Of a stretch of 64,000 nucleotides of DNA, positions 15,418-24,557 are shown piece after piece. The stretch spans positions 216,215 through 280,214 of the forward strand of contig KI547172.1 of NCBI GenBank assembly GCA_000497835.1, in the 5' to 3' direction. Each line of letters starts with the position of its first letter. Position 1 is the stretch's first letter. The notes under the pieces were generated by a model. It searched no databases. It was not told the DNA's origin and was given only the letters and a program-made list of their open reading frames with translations. A program made the translations under genes and the position numbers. The stretch is from a gamma proteobacterium L18. Its GTDB lineage: Bacteria > Pseudomonadota > Gammaproteobacteria > Pseudomonadales > Pseudomonadaceae.

Positions 15418-16794
15418 TTACAGTTTCTTGGCTTTCTCGATCGCTTCTTCGATGCCGCCGACCATGTAGAACGCTTGTTCTGGCAGGTGGTCGTAGTCAC
15501 CGTTGAGGATGCCTTTGAAGCCAGCAATGGTGTCTTTCAGGGAAACGTATTTACCCGAGGCACCGGTGAAGACTTCAGCCACGAAGAACGGCTGCGACAG
15601 GAAGCGCTGAATCTTACGAGCGCGGGTAACGAGTTGCTTGTCGGATTCCGACAGCTCGTCCATACCCAGGATCGCGATGATGTCTTTCAGCTCTTTGTAA
15701 CGCTGCAGCACGTACTGAACGCCACGAGCGGTGTCGTAGTGTTCCTGGCCGATGACCAGTGGGTCCAGCTGGCGCGAAGTCGAGTCCAGTGGATCGACCG
15801 CTGGGTAGATACCCAGGGAAGCGATGTCACGGGACAGTACGACGGTGGCGTCCAAGTGGGCGAACGTGGTGGCTGGCGACGGGTCAGTCAGGTCGTCCGC
15901 AGGTACGTATACGGCTTGTACCGAGGTGATCGAACCGGACTTGGTCGAAGTGATGCGCTCTTGCAGAGTACCCATCTCTTCAGCCAGGGTCGGCTGGTAA
16001 CCTACGGCCGATGGCATACGACCCAGCAGTGCCGAAACTTCGGTACCGGCCAGGGTGTAACGGTAGATGTTGTCGACGAACAGCAGAACGTCGTTACCTT
16101 CGTCACGGAACTTCTCGGCCATGGTCAGGCCGGTCAGCGCTACGCGCAGACGGTTGCCTGGCGGCTCGTTCATTTGACCGTAGACCAGGGCTACCTTGTC
16201 CAGAACGTTGGAGTCCTTCATCTCGTGATAGAAGTCGTTACCTTCACGAGTACGCTCACCCACACCGGCGAACACGGAGTAACCGCTGTGTTCCATCGCG
16301 ATGTTACGGATCAGTTCCATCATGTTTACGGTTTTGCCTACACCGGCACCACCGAACAGACCGACTTTACCGCCTTTGGCGAACGGGCAGACCAGGTCGA
16401 TAACCTTGATGCCGGTTTCCAGCAGATCGTTGCCGCCAGCTTGTTCAGCGAACGAAGGCGCTGGCTGGTGGATACCACGACGCTCTTCTTCACCGATAGG
16501 ACCGGCTTCGTCGATTGGGTTGCCCAGCACGTCCATGATACGGCCCAGGGTCGCTTTACCGACTGGTACCGAGATAGGCGCCTTGGTGTCAACCACGTCC
16601 AGGCCACGTTTCAGGCCTTCGGTGGAACCCATTGCGATGGTACGAACCACGCCGTCGCCCAGCTGCTGCTGAACTTCCAGAGTGGTAGGCGCGCCTTGAA
16701 CATTCAGCGCGCTGTAGATGCTCGGTACGCTGTCACGTGGGAATTCCACGTCGATGACGGCGCCGATGATTTGAACGATACGTCCGCTACTCAT
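15418..16794 (-). CDS. atpD: ATP synthase F1 beta subunit
   Basis: The 458-aa catalytic subunit has the Walker A loop GGAGVGKTVNM near residue 150, Walker B around DVLLFVDNIYR, and the signature PAVDPLDSTS near residue 340. It binds and converts ATP at the alpha-beta interfaces. The start MSSGRIVQIIGAVIDVEF is the usual one. It is the eighth gene of the nine-gene operon. Confidence 0.98.
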   Translation of the reverse strand: MSSGRIVQIIGAVIDVEFPRDSVPSIYSALNVQGAPTTLEVQQQLGDGVVRTIAMGSTEGLKRGLDVVDTKAPISVPVGKATLGRIMDVLGNPIDEAGPIGEEERRGIHQPAPSFAEQAGGNDLLETGIKVIDLVCPFAKGGKVGLFGGAGVGKTVNMMELIRNIAMEHSGYSVFAGVGERTREGNDFYHEMKDSNVLDKVALVYGQMNEPPGNRLRVALTGLTMAEKFRDEGNDVLLFVDNIYRYTLAGTEVSALLGRMPSAVGYQPTLAEEMGTLQERITSTKSGSITSVQAVYVPADDLTDPSPATTFAHLDATVVLSRDIASLGIYPAVDPLDSTSRQLDPLVIGQEHYDTARGVQYVLQRYKELKDIIAILGMDELSESDKQLVTRARKIQRFLSQPFFVAEVFTGASGKYVSLKDTIAGFKGILNGDYDHLPEQAFYMVGGIEEAIEKAKKL

Positions 16795-16821
16795 AGCAGG
16801 ATCCTCTGAATATTTGAACCG

Positions 16822-17682
16822 TTAAACCGCGGCAGCGCCGCCGACGATTTCCGAGATCTCTTGGGTGATCGCAGCCTGACGCGCCTTGTTGTAGACCAGC
16901 TGCAATTCGCTGATCAGGTCGCCGGCGTTGTCGGTGGCGTTTTTCATCGCGATCATCCGCGCAGCTTGTTCAGCCGCGTTGTTCTCAACCACCGCCTGGT
17001 AGACCTGCGACTCCACGTAGCGAACCATCAAGCCGTCCAGCAGCTCTTTGGCGTCGGGTTCGTAGAGGTAGTCCCAGTGGTGCTTGAGCTCTTGATCCGG
17101 GGTTGCGACCAACGGAATCAACTGCTCGACCGTTGGCTTTTGCGTCATGGTATTGACGAACTTGTTGGACACCACGGACAGGCGATCGATACGGCCATCC
17201 AGGTAGGCATCCAGCATCACCTTGACGCTGCCGATCAGATCATTGATCGATGGCTCTTCGCCCAGGTGGCTGATCGCTGCAACGACGTTGCCGCCGAAGC
17301 TGCGGAAGAACGCCGCACCCTTGCTGCCAACCACGCACAGGTCGATTTCGACGTTGCGCTCGCGGTTAGCCGCCATGTCCTTGACCAAGGCCTTGAACAG
17401 GTTGGTATTCAAGCCGCCGCACAGACCACGGTCACTGCTCACGACGACATAACCGACGCGCTTTACTTCGCGATCGATCATGAACGGGTGGCGGTATTCC
17501 GGGTTGGCGTTGGCCAGATGCCCAATCACCTGGCGGATATGCTCCGCATAAGGACGGCTGGCTGCCATGCGCATTTGAGCCTTGCGCATTTTGCTGACCG
17601 CCACTTTTTCCATGGCGCTGGTAATTTTTTGCGTGCTTTTGATGCTCGCAATCTTACTGCGAATCTCTTTTGCGCCTGCCAT
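16822..17682 (-). CDS. atpG: ATP synthase F1 gamma subunit
   Basis: The 286-aa central stalk subunit has the conserved N-terminal helix AGAKEIRSKIASIKSTQKI and C-terminal helix with DLISELQLVYNKARQAAIT. These form the coiled coil that rotates within alpha3beta3. Length and neighbours are standard. Confidence 0.97.
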   Translation of the reverse strand: MAGAKEIRSKIASIKSTQKITSAMEKVAVSKMRKAQMRMAASRPYAEHIRQVIGHLANANPEYRHPFMIDREVKRVGYVVVSSDRGLCGGLNTNLFKALVKDMAANRERNVEIDLCVVGSKGAAFFRSFGGNVVAAISHLGEEPSINDLIGSVKVMLDAYLDGRIDRLSVVSNKFVNTMTQKPTVEQLIPLVATPDQELKHHWDYLYEPDAKELLDGLMVRYVESQVYQAVVENNAAEQAARMIAMKNATDNAGDLISELQLVYNKARQAAITQEISEIVGGAAAV

Positions 17683-17732
17683 GTAACACCTATCAGGTTA
17701 GCAAGCGGGAGCCTCGCGGCTCCCGCTGCGGC

Positions 17733-19277
17733 TTACCAGGTTTGGGTGGCCTTGAACTTCTCGATACCGGCTTTGATGCCAGCGTCGATTTCGTCATTGA
17801 AGTCACCCTTCACGTTGATCTTCGCCATCAAATCGGCGTGATCGCGGTTGAAGTAAGCAATCAGGGCCTGCTCGAAGCTACCGATCTTGGCGATTTCGAC
17901 GTCAGTCAGGAAACCACGCTCAGCGGCGTACAGCGACAGCGCCATGTCCGCGATGGACATAGGAGCGTATTGCTTCTGCTTCATCAGCTCGGTAACGCGC
18001 TGACCGTGCTCCAGTTGCTTGCGGGTGGCTTCGTCCAGGTCAGAAGCGAACTGGGCGAATGCCGCCAGTTCACGGTACTGAGCCAGAGCGGTACGGATGC
18101 CACCGGACAGCTTCTTGATGATCTTGGTCTGAGCGGCACCACCCACACGGGATACCGAAACACCGGCGTTCACTGCAGGGCGGATGCCCGAGTTGAACAT
18201 GGCCGATTCCAGGAAGATCTGACCGTCGGTGATGGAAATCACGTTGGTCGGAACGAACGCGGAAACGTCGCCAGCCTGAGTTTCGATGATCGGCAGTGCG
18301 GTCAGGGAACCGGTCTTGCCAGTCACTGCACCGTTGGTGAACTTCTCTACGTACTCTTCGGAAACGCGCGATGCACGCTCCAGCAGACGGGAGTGGAGAT
18401 AGAACACGTCACCTGGGTAGGCTTCACGGCCTGGTGGACGGCGCAGCAGCAGGGAAATCTGGCGGTAAGCCACTGCTTGCTTGGACAGATCGTCATAAAC
18501 GATCAGCGCGTCTTCACCGCGGTCGCGGAAGAATTCACCCATGGTGCAGCCGGAGTACGGCGCCAGGTATTGCAGGGCGGCGGATTCCGAAGCGCTGGCG
18601 GCAACAACGATGGTGTTGGCCAGGGCGCCGTTCTCTTCCAGCTTGCGCACGATGTTGGCGATGGTCGATTGTTTCTGACCGATTGCCACGTACACGCAGA
18701 AGATGCCGCTGTTTTTCTGGTTGATGATCGCGTCGATCGCCATGGCGGTCTTGCCGATCTGGCGGTCACCGATGATCAGCTCACGCTGGCCACGGCCGAC
18801 AGGGATCATGGCGTCAACCGACTTGTAGCCAGTCTGTACAGGCTGGTCTACCGACTTACGCCAGATCACGCCCGGTGCAACTTTCTCGACCGCGTCGGTC
18901 TCGGTGTTGCCCAGTGGACCTTTGCCGTCAACAGGGTTACCCAGTGCGTCGACGACGCGACCCAGCAGTTCCTTACCAACCGGAACCTGCAGGACGCGGC
19001 CAGTGCACTTGGCGCTCATGCCTTCGGCCAGGGAAGCGTATGCACCGAGAATAACGGCACCTACGGAGTCCTGCTCCAGGTTGAGAGCCATGCCGAAGAC
19101 GCCGCCCGGAAACTCGATCATCTCGCCGTACATTACGTCGGCCAGACCGTGAATCCGCACGATGCCGTCAGATACGCTGACGACAGTGCCTTCGTTACGG
19201 GCTTGGGAGGTCACATCGAGCTTGTCGATGCGGCCCTTGATAATTTCACTTATTTCGGAAGGATTGAGTTGCTGCAT
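17733..19277 (-). CDS. atpA: ATP synthase F1 alpha subunit
   Basis: The 514-aa protein starts MQQLNPSEISEIIKGRI. It has the P-loop GDRQIGKTAMA near residue 170 and the signature PAVNAGVSVSRVGG near residue 365. It forms the non-catalytic nucleotide sites of the F1 head. The long antisense frame on the other strand is a shadow. Confidence 0.98.
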   Translation of the reverse strand: MQQLNPSEISEIIKGRIDKLDVTSQARNEGTVVSVSDGIVRIHGLADVMYGEMIEFPGGVFGMALNLEQDSVGAVILGAYASLAEGMSAKCTGRVLQVPVGKELLGRVVDALGNPVDGKGPLGNTETDAVEKVAPGVIWRKSVDQPVQTGYKSVDAMIPVGRGQRELIIGDRQIGKTAMAIDAIINQKNSGIFCVYVAIGQKQSTIANIVRKLEENGALANTIVVAASASESAALQYLAPYSGCTMGEFFRDRGEDALIVYDDLSKQAVAYRQISLLLRRPPGREAYPGDVFYLHSRLLERASRVSEEYVEKFTNGAVTGKTGSLTALPIIETQAGDVSAFVPTNVISITDGQIFLESAMFNSGIRPAVNAGVSVSRVGGAAQTKIIKKLSGGIRTALAQYRELAAFAQFASDLDEATRKQLEHGQRVTELMKQKQYAPMSIADMALSLYAAERGFLTDVEIAKIGSFEQALIAYFNRDHADLMAKINVKGDFNDEIDAGIKAGIEKFKATQTW

Positions 19278-19298
19278 TGCTCTGCTGCCCCTTCAAAC

Positions 19299-19835
19299 TC
19301 AAGATTTCAATGCTTCGGCCAGCTGCGCGAGTTTGCCACGCACTGAACCATCGATTACCAGGTCACCAGCGCGAATGACGACGCCCCCGATCAGGGAGGC
19401 ATCTTGCGCGGTGTGCAGTCGCACTTCGCGGCCAAGCCGTGCACTGAGAACCTTGGCGAGTTTGTCTTGCTGTTCGTCGTTCAATGCAAAGGCACTGGTT
19501 ACTTCCACGTCTACGGATTTCTCCAGCTCGGCCTTGTACAGGTCGAACTGAGCGGCGATCTCCGGCAACAGCAGGAGACGCTCGTTTTCCGCGACAACAT
19601 GAATGAAATTCTGTGCCTGGGTATCAAACTTTTCACCGCACACTTCAATGAAAGTGGCGGCCTTTTGTGCGCTCGTCAGTCGCGGGGCCTTGAGCAGGCG
19701 CTGCATGGTGTCGTCTTCCGACACCGCAGCAGCCAGGCCGAGCATGGCTGACCAATTGGCCAGTTGCTGGTGGGCCTGGGCATGCTCGAAGGCTGCCTTA
19801 GCGTAAGGTCGGGCCAACGTGGTCAGTTCTGCCAT
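19299..19835 (-). CDS. atpH: ATP synthase F1 delta subunit
   Basis: The 178-aa subunit begins MAELTTLARPYAKAAFEHA and ends with the family motif IGGVVIRAGDLVIDGSV. Delta caps the F1 head and links it to the b-subunit stalk. It lies between atpF and atpA with short gaps. Confidence 0.96.
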   Translation of the reverse strand: MAELTTLARPYAKAAFEHAQAHQQLANWSAMLGLAAAVSEDDTMQRLLKAPRLTSAQKAATFIEVCGEKFDTQAQNFIHVVAENERLLLLPEIAAQFDLYKAELEKSVDVEVTSAFALNDEQQDKLAKVLSARLGREVRLHTAQDASLIGGVVIRAGDLVIDGSVRGKLAQLAEALKS

Positions 19836-19847
19836 GATCGCCCTCGC

Positions 19848-20318
19848 TTAGATTTCTGCAGCCAGTTTGTTAACCAGCTCCGCGTGCGCGTTTTGATCGA
19901 TTGTGGCGCCCAGGATCTTCTCGGCACCGCCTACGGCCAGAGCACCCACTTGGGCACGCAGCGCGTCTTTGACACCGTTCAGTTCCTGTTCGATCTCGGC
20001 CTGAGCCTGAGCCTTCACACGGTCAGCTTCGACACGGGCCTGTTCACGGGCCTCGTCGACGATCTGAGCACCGCGTTTCTTGGCTTGCTCAATGATTTCG
20101 GCTGCTTGAGCTTTAGCATCACGCAGTTGCTGACCCGCTTTATCTTGGGCCAACTCCAGGTCGCGAGCTGCTCGTTGCGCAGCGTCCAGTCCATCCGCGA
20201 TCTTCTTCTGACGTTCGTGCAAAGCCGCGATGACCGGAGGCCACACGAACTTCATGCAGAACAGCACAAAGATGAAGAACGCAACGGACTGGCCAATCAG
20301 GGTTGCATTAATGTTCAC
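19848..20318 (-). CDS. atpF: ATP synthase F0 b subunit
   Basis: The protein has one N-terminal membrane helix (LIGQSVAFFIFVLFCMKFVW) and a long charged helix that dimerises into the peripheral stalk. The frame is open upstream to 20354, but the GTG at 20318 has GAGGTG ahead of it and gives the standard 156 aa, so it is chosen. The mature start is MNINATLIGQ. Confidence 0.95.
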   Translation of the reverse strand: MNINATLIGQSVAFFIFVLFCMKFVWPPVIAALHERQKKIADGLDAAQRAARDLELAQDKAGQQLRDAKAQAAEIIEQAKKRGAQIVDEAREQARVEADRVKAQAQAEIEQELNGVKDALRAQVGALAVGGAEKILGATIDQNAHAELVNKLAAEI

Positions 20319-20375
20319 GCCAACACCTCGCTCGTTCTTTGTCCAACACACCAATCAACTCGAAAATTCGAGAGA

Positions 20376-20633
20376 TTAGCCAGCGAGTTGACCAACGAAG
20401 GGGTTTGCGAAGGTGAAGAACAGAGCGATACCAACACCGATCATGGTCACGGCGTCGAGCAGACCGGCGACGATGAACATTTTAACTTGCAGCATTGGAA
20501 CCATTTCTGGCTGGCGAGCAGCGCCTTCCAGGAACTTACCGCCCAGCAGGCCGAAGCCGATAGCAGTACCCAGTGCGCCCAGGCCGATCAGCAGAGCAAC
20601 AGCGATAGCGGTTAGACCAACTACAGTTTCCAT
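20376..20633 (-). CDS. atpE: ATP synthase F0 c subunit
   Basis: The 85-aa hairpin has two membrane helices joined by the polar loop ARQPEM. The proton-carrying acid lies in the second helix within [10 protein letters not shown], matching Asp61 of E. coli. It forms the rotor ring. Its residues are typical of a proton-driven rather than sodium-driven enzyme. Confidence 0.97.
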
Positions 20634-20779
20634 CTTTCCTCCCGACTTTTACGTCGTATTGGTTAGGTTTTTTAGATTAAAGCGGTAAAACAAATCGTTT
20701 TTGCAGCAGCCCCGGCAGACTCCCCCCAAGGGCACCCTCCCACCGGGGTGGAAGGGTCATCAGACACGCCAGGCGAGTC

Positions 20780-21649
20780 TTAATGGTTCTCTTCGTGCGC
20801 CATCGACAGGTAGACGATGGTCAGCATCATGAAGATAAAGGCCTGCAGGGTGATGATCAGGATGTGGAACACAGCCCACGCCCACTGCAGTACAACGCCC
20901 AGACCGCTCAGCCACAGCAGACCGCTGCCGAACATCACGGCGATCAGGATGAACACCAGTTCACCGGCGTACATGTTGCCGAACAGTCGCAGCGCCAGAG
21001 AGATTGGCTTGGCGATCAGGGTCACGAACTCGAGCAGGAAGTTGACCGGGATCAGAATGATCTGAACCAGCATGTTCTTGCTGCTGAACGGGTGCAGGGT
21101 CAGTTCACCCAGGAAGCCGCCGATACCCTTGATCTTGATGCTGTAGAAGATGATCAGTGCGAACACCGACAGCGCCATGCCCAGGGTAGCGTTCGGGTCA
21201 GTGGTGGACACTGCACGGAACGGAATCTCGTGATCGCCAGAGATAGCGGCGGCCAGATGAGGAATCCAGTCGACCGGGATCAGGTCGATGGCGTTCATCA
21301 GGAACACCCAGGCGAAGATGGTCAGGGCCAGGGGAGCGATCACGGCGCTACGGCCGTGGAAGCTGTCCTTGACGCTGCCGTCGACGAACTCTACCAGCAC
21401 TTCGACGAAGTTCTGCAGGGCGCCAGGTTGGCCGGAAGTCGCCTTTTTAGCCGCCATGCGGAAAATCAGGACGAAAATCAGGCCCAGGGCTACCGACCAG
21501 CCGAGGGTATCGACGTGGAAAGCCCAAAAGCCCATTTCCTTGGCTTGTGCTGCGGAGTGGGCAAAGCCCCAGCCGCCATCTGGTAGTTGACCGAAGGTCA
21601 AGTTCTGCAAGTGGTGCTGGATATAGCCCGAAGCGGTTTCTGCTGCCAT
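20780..21649 (-). CDS. atpB: ATP synthase F0 a subunit
   Basis: The 289-aa membrane protein forms the proton half-channels. The essential arginine is in the LALRLFGNMYAGELV segment, and the last helices contain LQAFIFMMLTIVYLSMA. It lies 146 bases before atpE; that gap carries no ORF. It is longer than the E. coli protein because of an N-terminal extension typical of Pseudomonas. Confidence 0.97.
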   Translation of the reverse strand: MAAETASGYIQHHLQNLTFGQLPDGGWGFAHSAAQAKEMGFWAFHVDTLGWSVALGLIFVLIFRMAAKKATSGQPGALQNFVEVLVEFVDGSVKDSFHGRSAVIAPLALTIFAWVFLMNAIDLIPVDWIPHLAAAISGDHEIPFRAVSTTDPNATLGMALSVFALIIFYSIKIKGIGGFLGELTLHPFSSKNMLVQIILIPVNFLLEFVTLIAKPISLALRLFGNMYAGELVFILIAVMFGSGLLWLSGLGVVLQWAWAVFHILIITLQAFIFMMLTIVYLSMAHEENH

Positions 21650-21665
21650 GGTTGCCTCAAACGCC

Positions 21666-22076
21666 CTAAGGTCTCGAAAGTCTTGTTTTCATCAACAGGG
21701 GTGCGAACCAGCTGACCAGCTGAGTCAGCACGAAGACACCGAATACTGCCAACGGCGCCAATGGTTTCACACCTGCGAACGTCAGCGCGAACAGCACTGC
21801 CGTCAGAATCAATTTGCCTGCCTCGCCGGCGTAGAACGACCGGACGATGGCTTGCGCGGCTCGGGCTCCGGTAAACCGGAAAGCCTTGTGAGCAAAATAC
21901 AAATTCGGCAACCAGGCAATCAGCCCTCCAAGGAGGCCTGAATATCCAGTGACTGCCCCGCGCCACTGCCACAACGCCAAGGCTGCCAACAGAAACACGA
22001 CACATTGAGCCAGCAATACCGGAAATACCGCCAAGCGATGGAAGGGCAGGCGGTTTGGCGTGCGGGTTTCCATCAC
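21666..22076 (-). CDS. atpI: ATP synthase accessory protein I
   Basis: The 136-aa protein has four hydrophobic segments (for example VLLAQCVVFLLAALALWQW and LILTAVLFALTFAGV). AtpI is the non-essential first gene of many atp operons and is thought to help c-ring assembly or magnesium supply. GAGGAG lies upstream of the start. The operon promoter must lie in the 144-base gap between it and parB. Confidence 0.93.
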   Translation of the reverse strand: MMETRTPNRLPFHRLAVFPVLLAQCVVFLLAALALWQWRGAVTGYSGLLGGLIAWLPNLYFAHKAFRFTGARAAQAIVRSFYAGEAGKLILTAVLFALTFAGVKPLAPLAVFGVFVLTQLVSWFAPLLMKTRLSRP

Positions 22077-22220
22077 AATTGCTCCTCGTGAGTCGGCTCG
22101 CCAAAATCAATGACTTGGCATAATTTGTGCCGACAAAATGCGCGCAGAGTATAGGGGCGGTTCAGCCCCTATTCAACTGTCAGGTAGTGATTTCCGACTG
22201 CGCGCTACAGAAGGATTGTT

Positions 22221-23093
22221 TCAGCGAATGTGAGCGAGCACACCTTGGAGCTCGTCCAGGGAGTTGTAGCGGATCACCAACTGACCCTTGCCCTTCTGCC
22301 CGTGACGGATCTGCACATCAGAGCCCAGACGCTCTGCCAGGCGCTGCTCCAGACGGGTAATGTCCGGATCAGGCTTGCTCTGTTCCACCGGCTCAGGCTT
22401 GCCGCTGAGCCACTGGCGGACCAGTGCTTCGGTTTGGCGCACGGTCAGACCACGTGCGACAACATGTCGCGCCCCTTCGACCTGCTGTTCGTCCGGCAGA
22501 CCGAGCAGAGCGCGGGCGTGGCCCATCTCCAGGTCGCCGTGGGACAGCATGGTCTTGATCACTTCCGGCAGCGAGATCAGGCGCAGCAGGTTGGCCACGG
22601 ACACCCGCGACTTGCCCACTGCATCGGCGACCTGTTGCTGGGTCAGCTGGAATTCCTGTTGCAGACGCTGAAGCGCAATGGCTTCCTCGACCGGGTTCAG
22701 GTCTTCGCGCTGGATGTTCTCGATCAGCGCCATGGCGATGGCGGCTTCGTCGGGCACATCGCGGACCATGGCCGGGATGGTGTCCATGCCGGCCTGCTGG
22801 CTGGCACGCCAGCGGCGTTCACCGGCGATGATCTCGAAGCGGTTATTGCCGATCGGACGCACCACGATGGGCTGCATCACGCCCTGGCTCTTGATCGAGT
22901 GGGCGAGTTCTTCCAGCGCCTGCGGGTCCATGTCCCGGCGTGGCTGGTATTTACCGCGCTGGATCACGTCCAGGGGCAGGTGCTGCAATTCTCGCTGGTC
23001 GGCTTGAACGGCCTGTTCTTCCAGCGCGCTGACGGTAGGCCCGCTGAGCAGGGCATCCAGTCCACGTCCGAGACCTCGTTTCTTCACGGCCAT
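22221..23093 (-). CDS. parB: chromosome-partitioning protein ParB
   Basis: The 290-aa ParB has the CTP-binding N-terminal domain with the box GERRWRASQQAG, a helix-turn-helix (LTQQQVADAVGKSRVSVANL) that reads parS, and a C-terminal dimerisation domain. It loads at parS, spreads as a clamp and works with ParA to segregate origins. Two consensus parS sites lie 16-17 kb away inside recF. It is co-transcribed with parA, nine bases downstream of it. Confidence 0.97.
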   Translation of the reverse strand: MAVKKRGLGRGLDALLSGPTVSALEEQAVQADQRELQHLPLDVIQRGKYQPRRDMDPQALEELAHSIKSQGVMQPIVVRPIGNNRFEIIAGERRWRASQQAGMDTIPAMVRDVPDEAAIAMALIENIQREDLNPVEEAIALQRLQQEFQLTQQQVADAVGKSRVSVANLLRLISLPEVIKTMLSHGDLEMGHARALLGLPDEQQVEGARHVVARGLTVRQTEALVRQWLSGKPEPVEQSKPDPDITRLEQRLAERLGSDVQIRHGQKGKGQLVIRYNSLDELQGVLAHIR

Positions 23094-23102
23094 GTGGATT
23101 CC

Positions 23103-23891
23103 TTAAGCTTTTTCAGCGCGAGTGTTGCGACGCTGGCGACGAACCATCTCGCCCGCCAGGGCCAGGTAGGCCAGGGCGCCACGCGAGTTCTTGTCGTAGG
23201 CAAGCGCCGGCATGCCGAAGCTCGGGGCCTCGGCCAGGCGGATGTTGCGCGGGATCACGGTGTCGTACAACTGATCGCCGAAATGTTCCTTGAGCTGCGC
23301 GGATACATCGTTGATCAGGCTCAGGCGCGGGTCATACATGGTCCGCAGCAGGCCTTCGATCTTCAGTTCCGGGTTCAGCAGCTCGGCAATGCGCTTGATG
23401 TTATCCACAAGGTCGCTCAGACCTTCCAGGGCGAAGTACTCGCACTGCATGGGGATGATCACCCCATCGGAAGCCACCAGGGCATTGAGGGTCAGCATCG
23501 ATAGCGACGGCGGGCAGTCGATCAGAATGTAATCGTAGCTTTCGCGGATCGGCGCCAGGGCCGTGCGCAGACGAGCTTCCTTCATCTGCATTTCCAGCAG
23601 CACCACTTCGGCCGCCGTCAGGTCACGGTTGGCCGGCAGCAGCTGATAGCCGCCGTGCTCGGAGAAGTGCATGGCCTGGTTCAGGTCGCACTCGCCGATC
23701 AACAGGTCATAGACCGAGTTTTCCAGGCCGTGCTTGTCCACACCGCTACCCATGGTGGCGTTGCCCTGTGGATCGAGGTCGATCAGCAGCACGCGGCGCT
23801 TGGTCGCGACCAGCGAAGCTGCGAGGTTGATGCAGGTGGTGGTCTTGCCCACACCACCTTTCTGGTTCGCTATCGCGAATACCTTAGCCAT
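23103..23891 (-). CDS. parA: chromosome-partitioning ATPase ParA
   Basis: The 262-aa Walker-type ATPase has the deviant Walker A KGGVGKTTTCINLA right after the start MAKVFAIANQ, and IDCPPSLSMLTLNAL as Walker B/switch region. It binds DNA non-specifically in the ATP form and moves ParB-parS complexes. ATG 23891 fits the family better than the upstream ATG at 23909. A perfect DnaA box lies within the gene at 23401. Confidence 0.97.
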   Translation of the reverse strand: MAKVFAIANQKGGVGKTTTCINLAASLVATKRRVLLIDLDPQGNATMGSGVDKHGLENSVYDLLIGECDLNQAMHFSEHGGYQLLPANRDLTAAEVVLLEMQMKEARLRTALAPIRESYDYILIDCPPSLSMLTLNALVASDGVIIPMQCEYFALEGLSDLVDNIKRIAELLNPELKIEGLLRTMYDPRLSLINDVSAQLKEHFGDQLYDTVIPRNIRLAEAPSFGMPALAYDKNSRGALAYLALAGEMVRRQRRNTRAEKA

Positions 23892-23909
23892 TCTTGCGTG
23901 TGTTCCCAA

Positions 23910-24557
23910 TCATGCCGTGCGGCGCAGTATCAGCAGATGACGTTGGCCTTGGCAACCCGGTACGGTCAAGGCCTGTGCGCTTTCGAGGTGAAAATCTGCC
24001 GGCAATGCTACCAGCTCATCGGCAGGATGCAGCCCTTTCATTGCCAACCAGCGTGTATTCGTGTCACCCAGGTGCCGTGTCCAGTTGGTGAAGTCCTCCA
24101 GGCTGCTGAACGCACGGGAGATGATCCCGTTGAACGGCAGCGGTGGCTGGAACGCCTCAACCCGGCTGTGGATAACGTGCAGGTTGTCCAGTTTCAGCTC
24201 CAGTTTGACCTGGGTGATGAAACGCGTCTTCTTGCCGTTGCTGTCCAGGCAGGTGATCTGCTTGCCCGGAAACAGGATAGCCAATGGAATACCCGGCATG
24301 CCGCCGCCGCTACCCACGTCCAGCCAACGCTCGCCGTCACCGATGTGGGCGATCACGCTGAGGCTGTCGAGCAGGTGGCGCGAGACCATTTCGTCGGGGT
24401 CGCGCACGGCAGTCAGGTTGTAGGCCTTGTTCCATTTTATCAACAGGGCCAGGTAGGCCAGCAATTGATCATGCTGGGCCTGGCTCAGTTCGACGCCCAG
24501 CTCCCGGGCCCCTTGGGCCAGTTCCTGCGAGTGTTGGGGGGTAACCATAGAACTCAA
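23910..24557 (-). CDS. rsmG: 16S rRNA (guanine527-N7)-methyltransferase
   Basis: The 215-aa SAM methyltransferase has motif I WLDVGSGGGMPGIPLAILF and the family segment IKWNKAYNLTAVRDP. It methylates G527 of 16S rRNA. The start codon is TTG, overlapping the mnmG stop as TTGA, with GGAG eight bases upstream; an ATG three codons further in is an alternative. The overlap implies translational coupling with mnmG. Confidence 0.93.
   Translation of the reverse strand: MSSMVTPQHSQELAQGARELGVELSQAQHDQLLAYLALLIKWNKAYNLTAVRDPDEMVSRHLLDSLSVIAHIGDGERWLDVGSGGGMPGIPLAILFPGKQITCLDSNGKKTRFITQVKLELKLDNLHVIHSRVEAFQPPLPFNGIISRAFSSLEDFTNWTRHLGDTNTRWLAMKGLHPADELVALPADFHLESAQALTVPGCQGQRHLLILRRTA

Noticed and set aside
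17670..19346. 558-aa antisense ORF over atpA
   Set aside because: atpA is unmistakable on the minus strand; the antisense frame has no domain.
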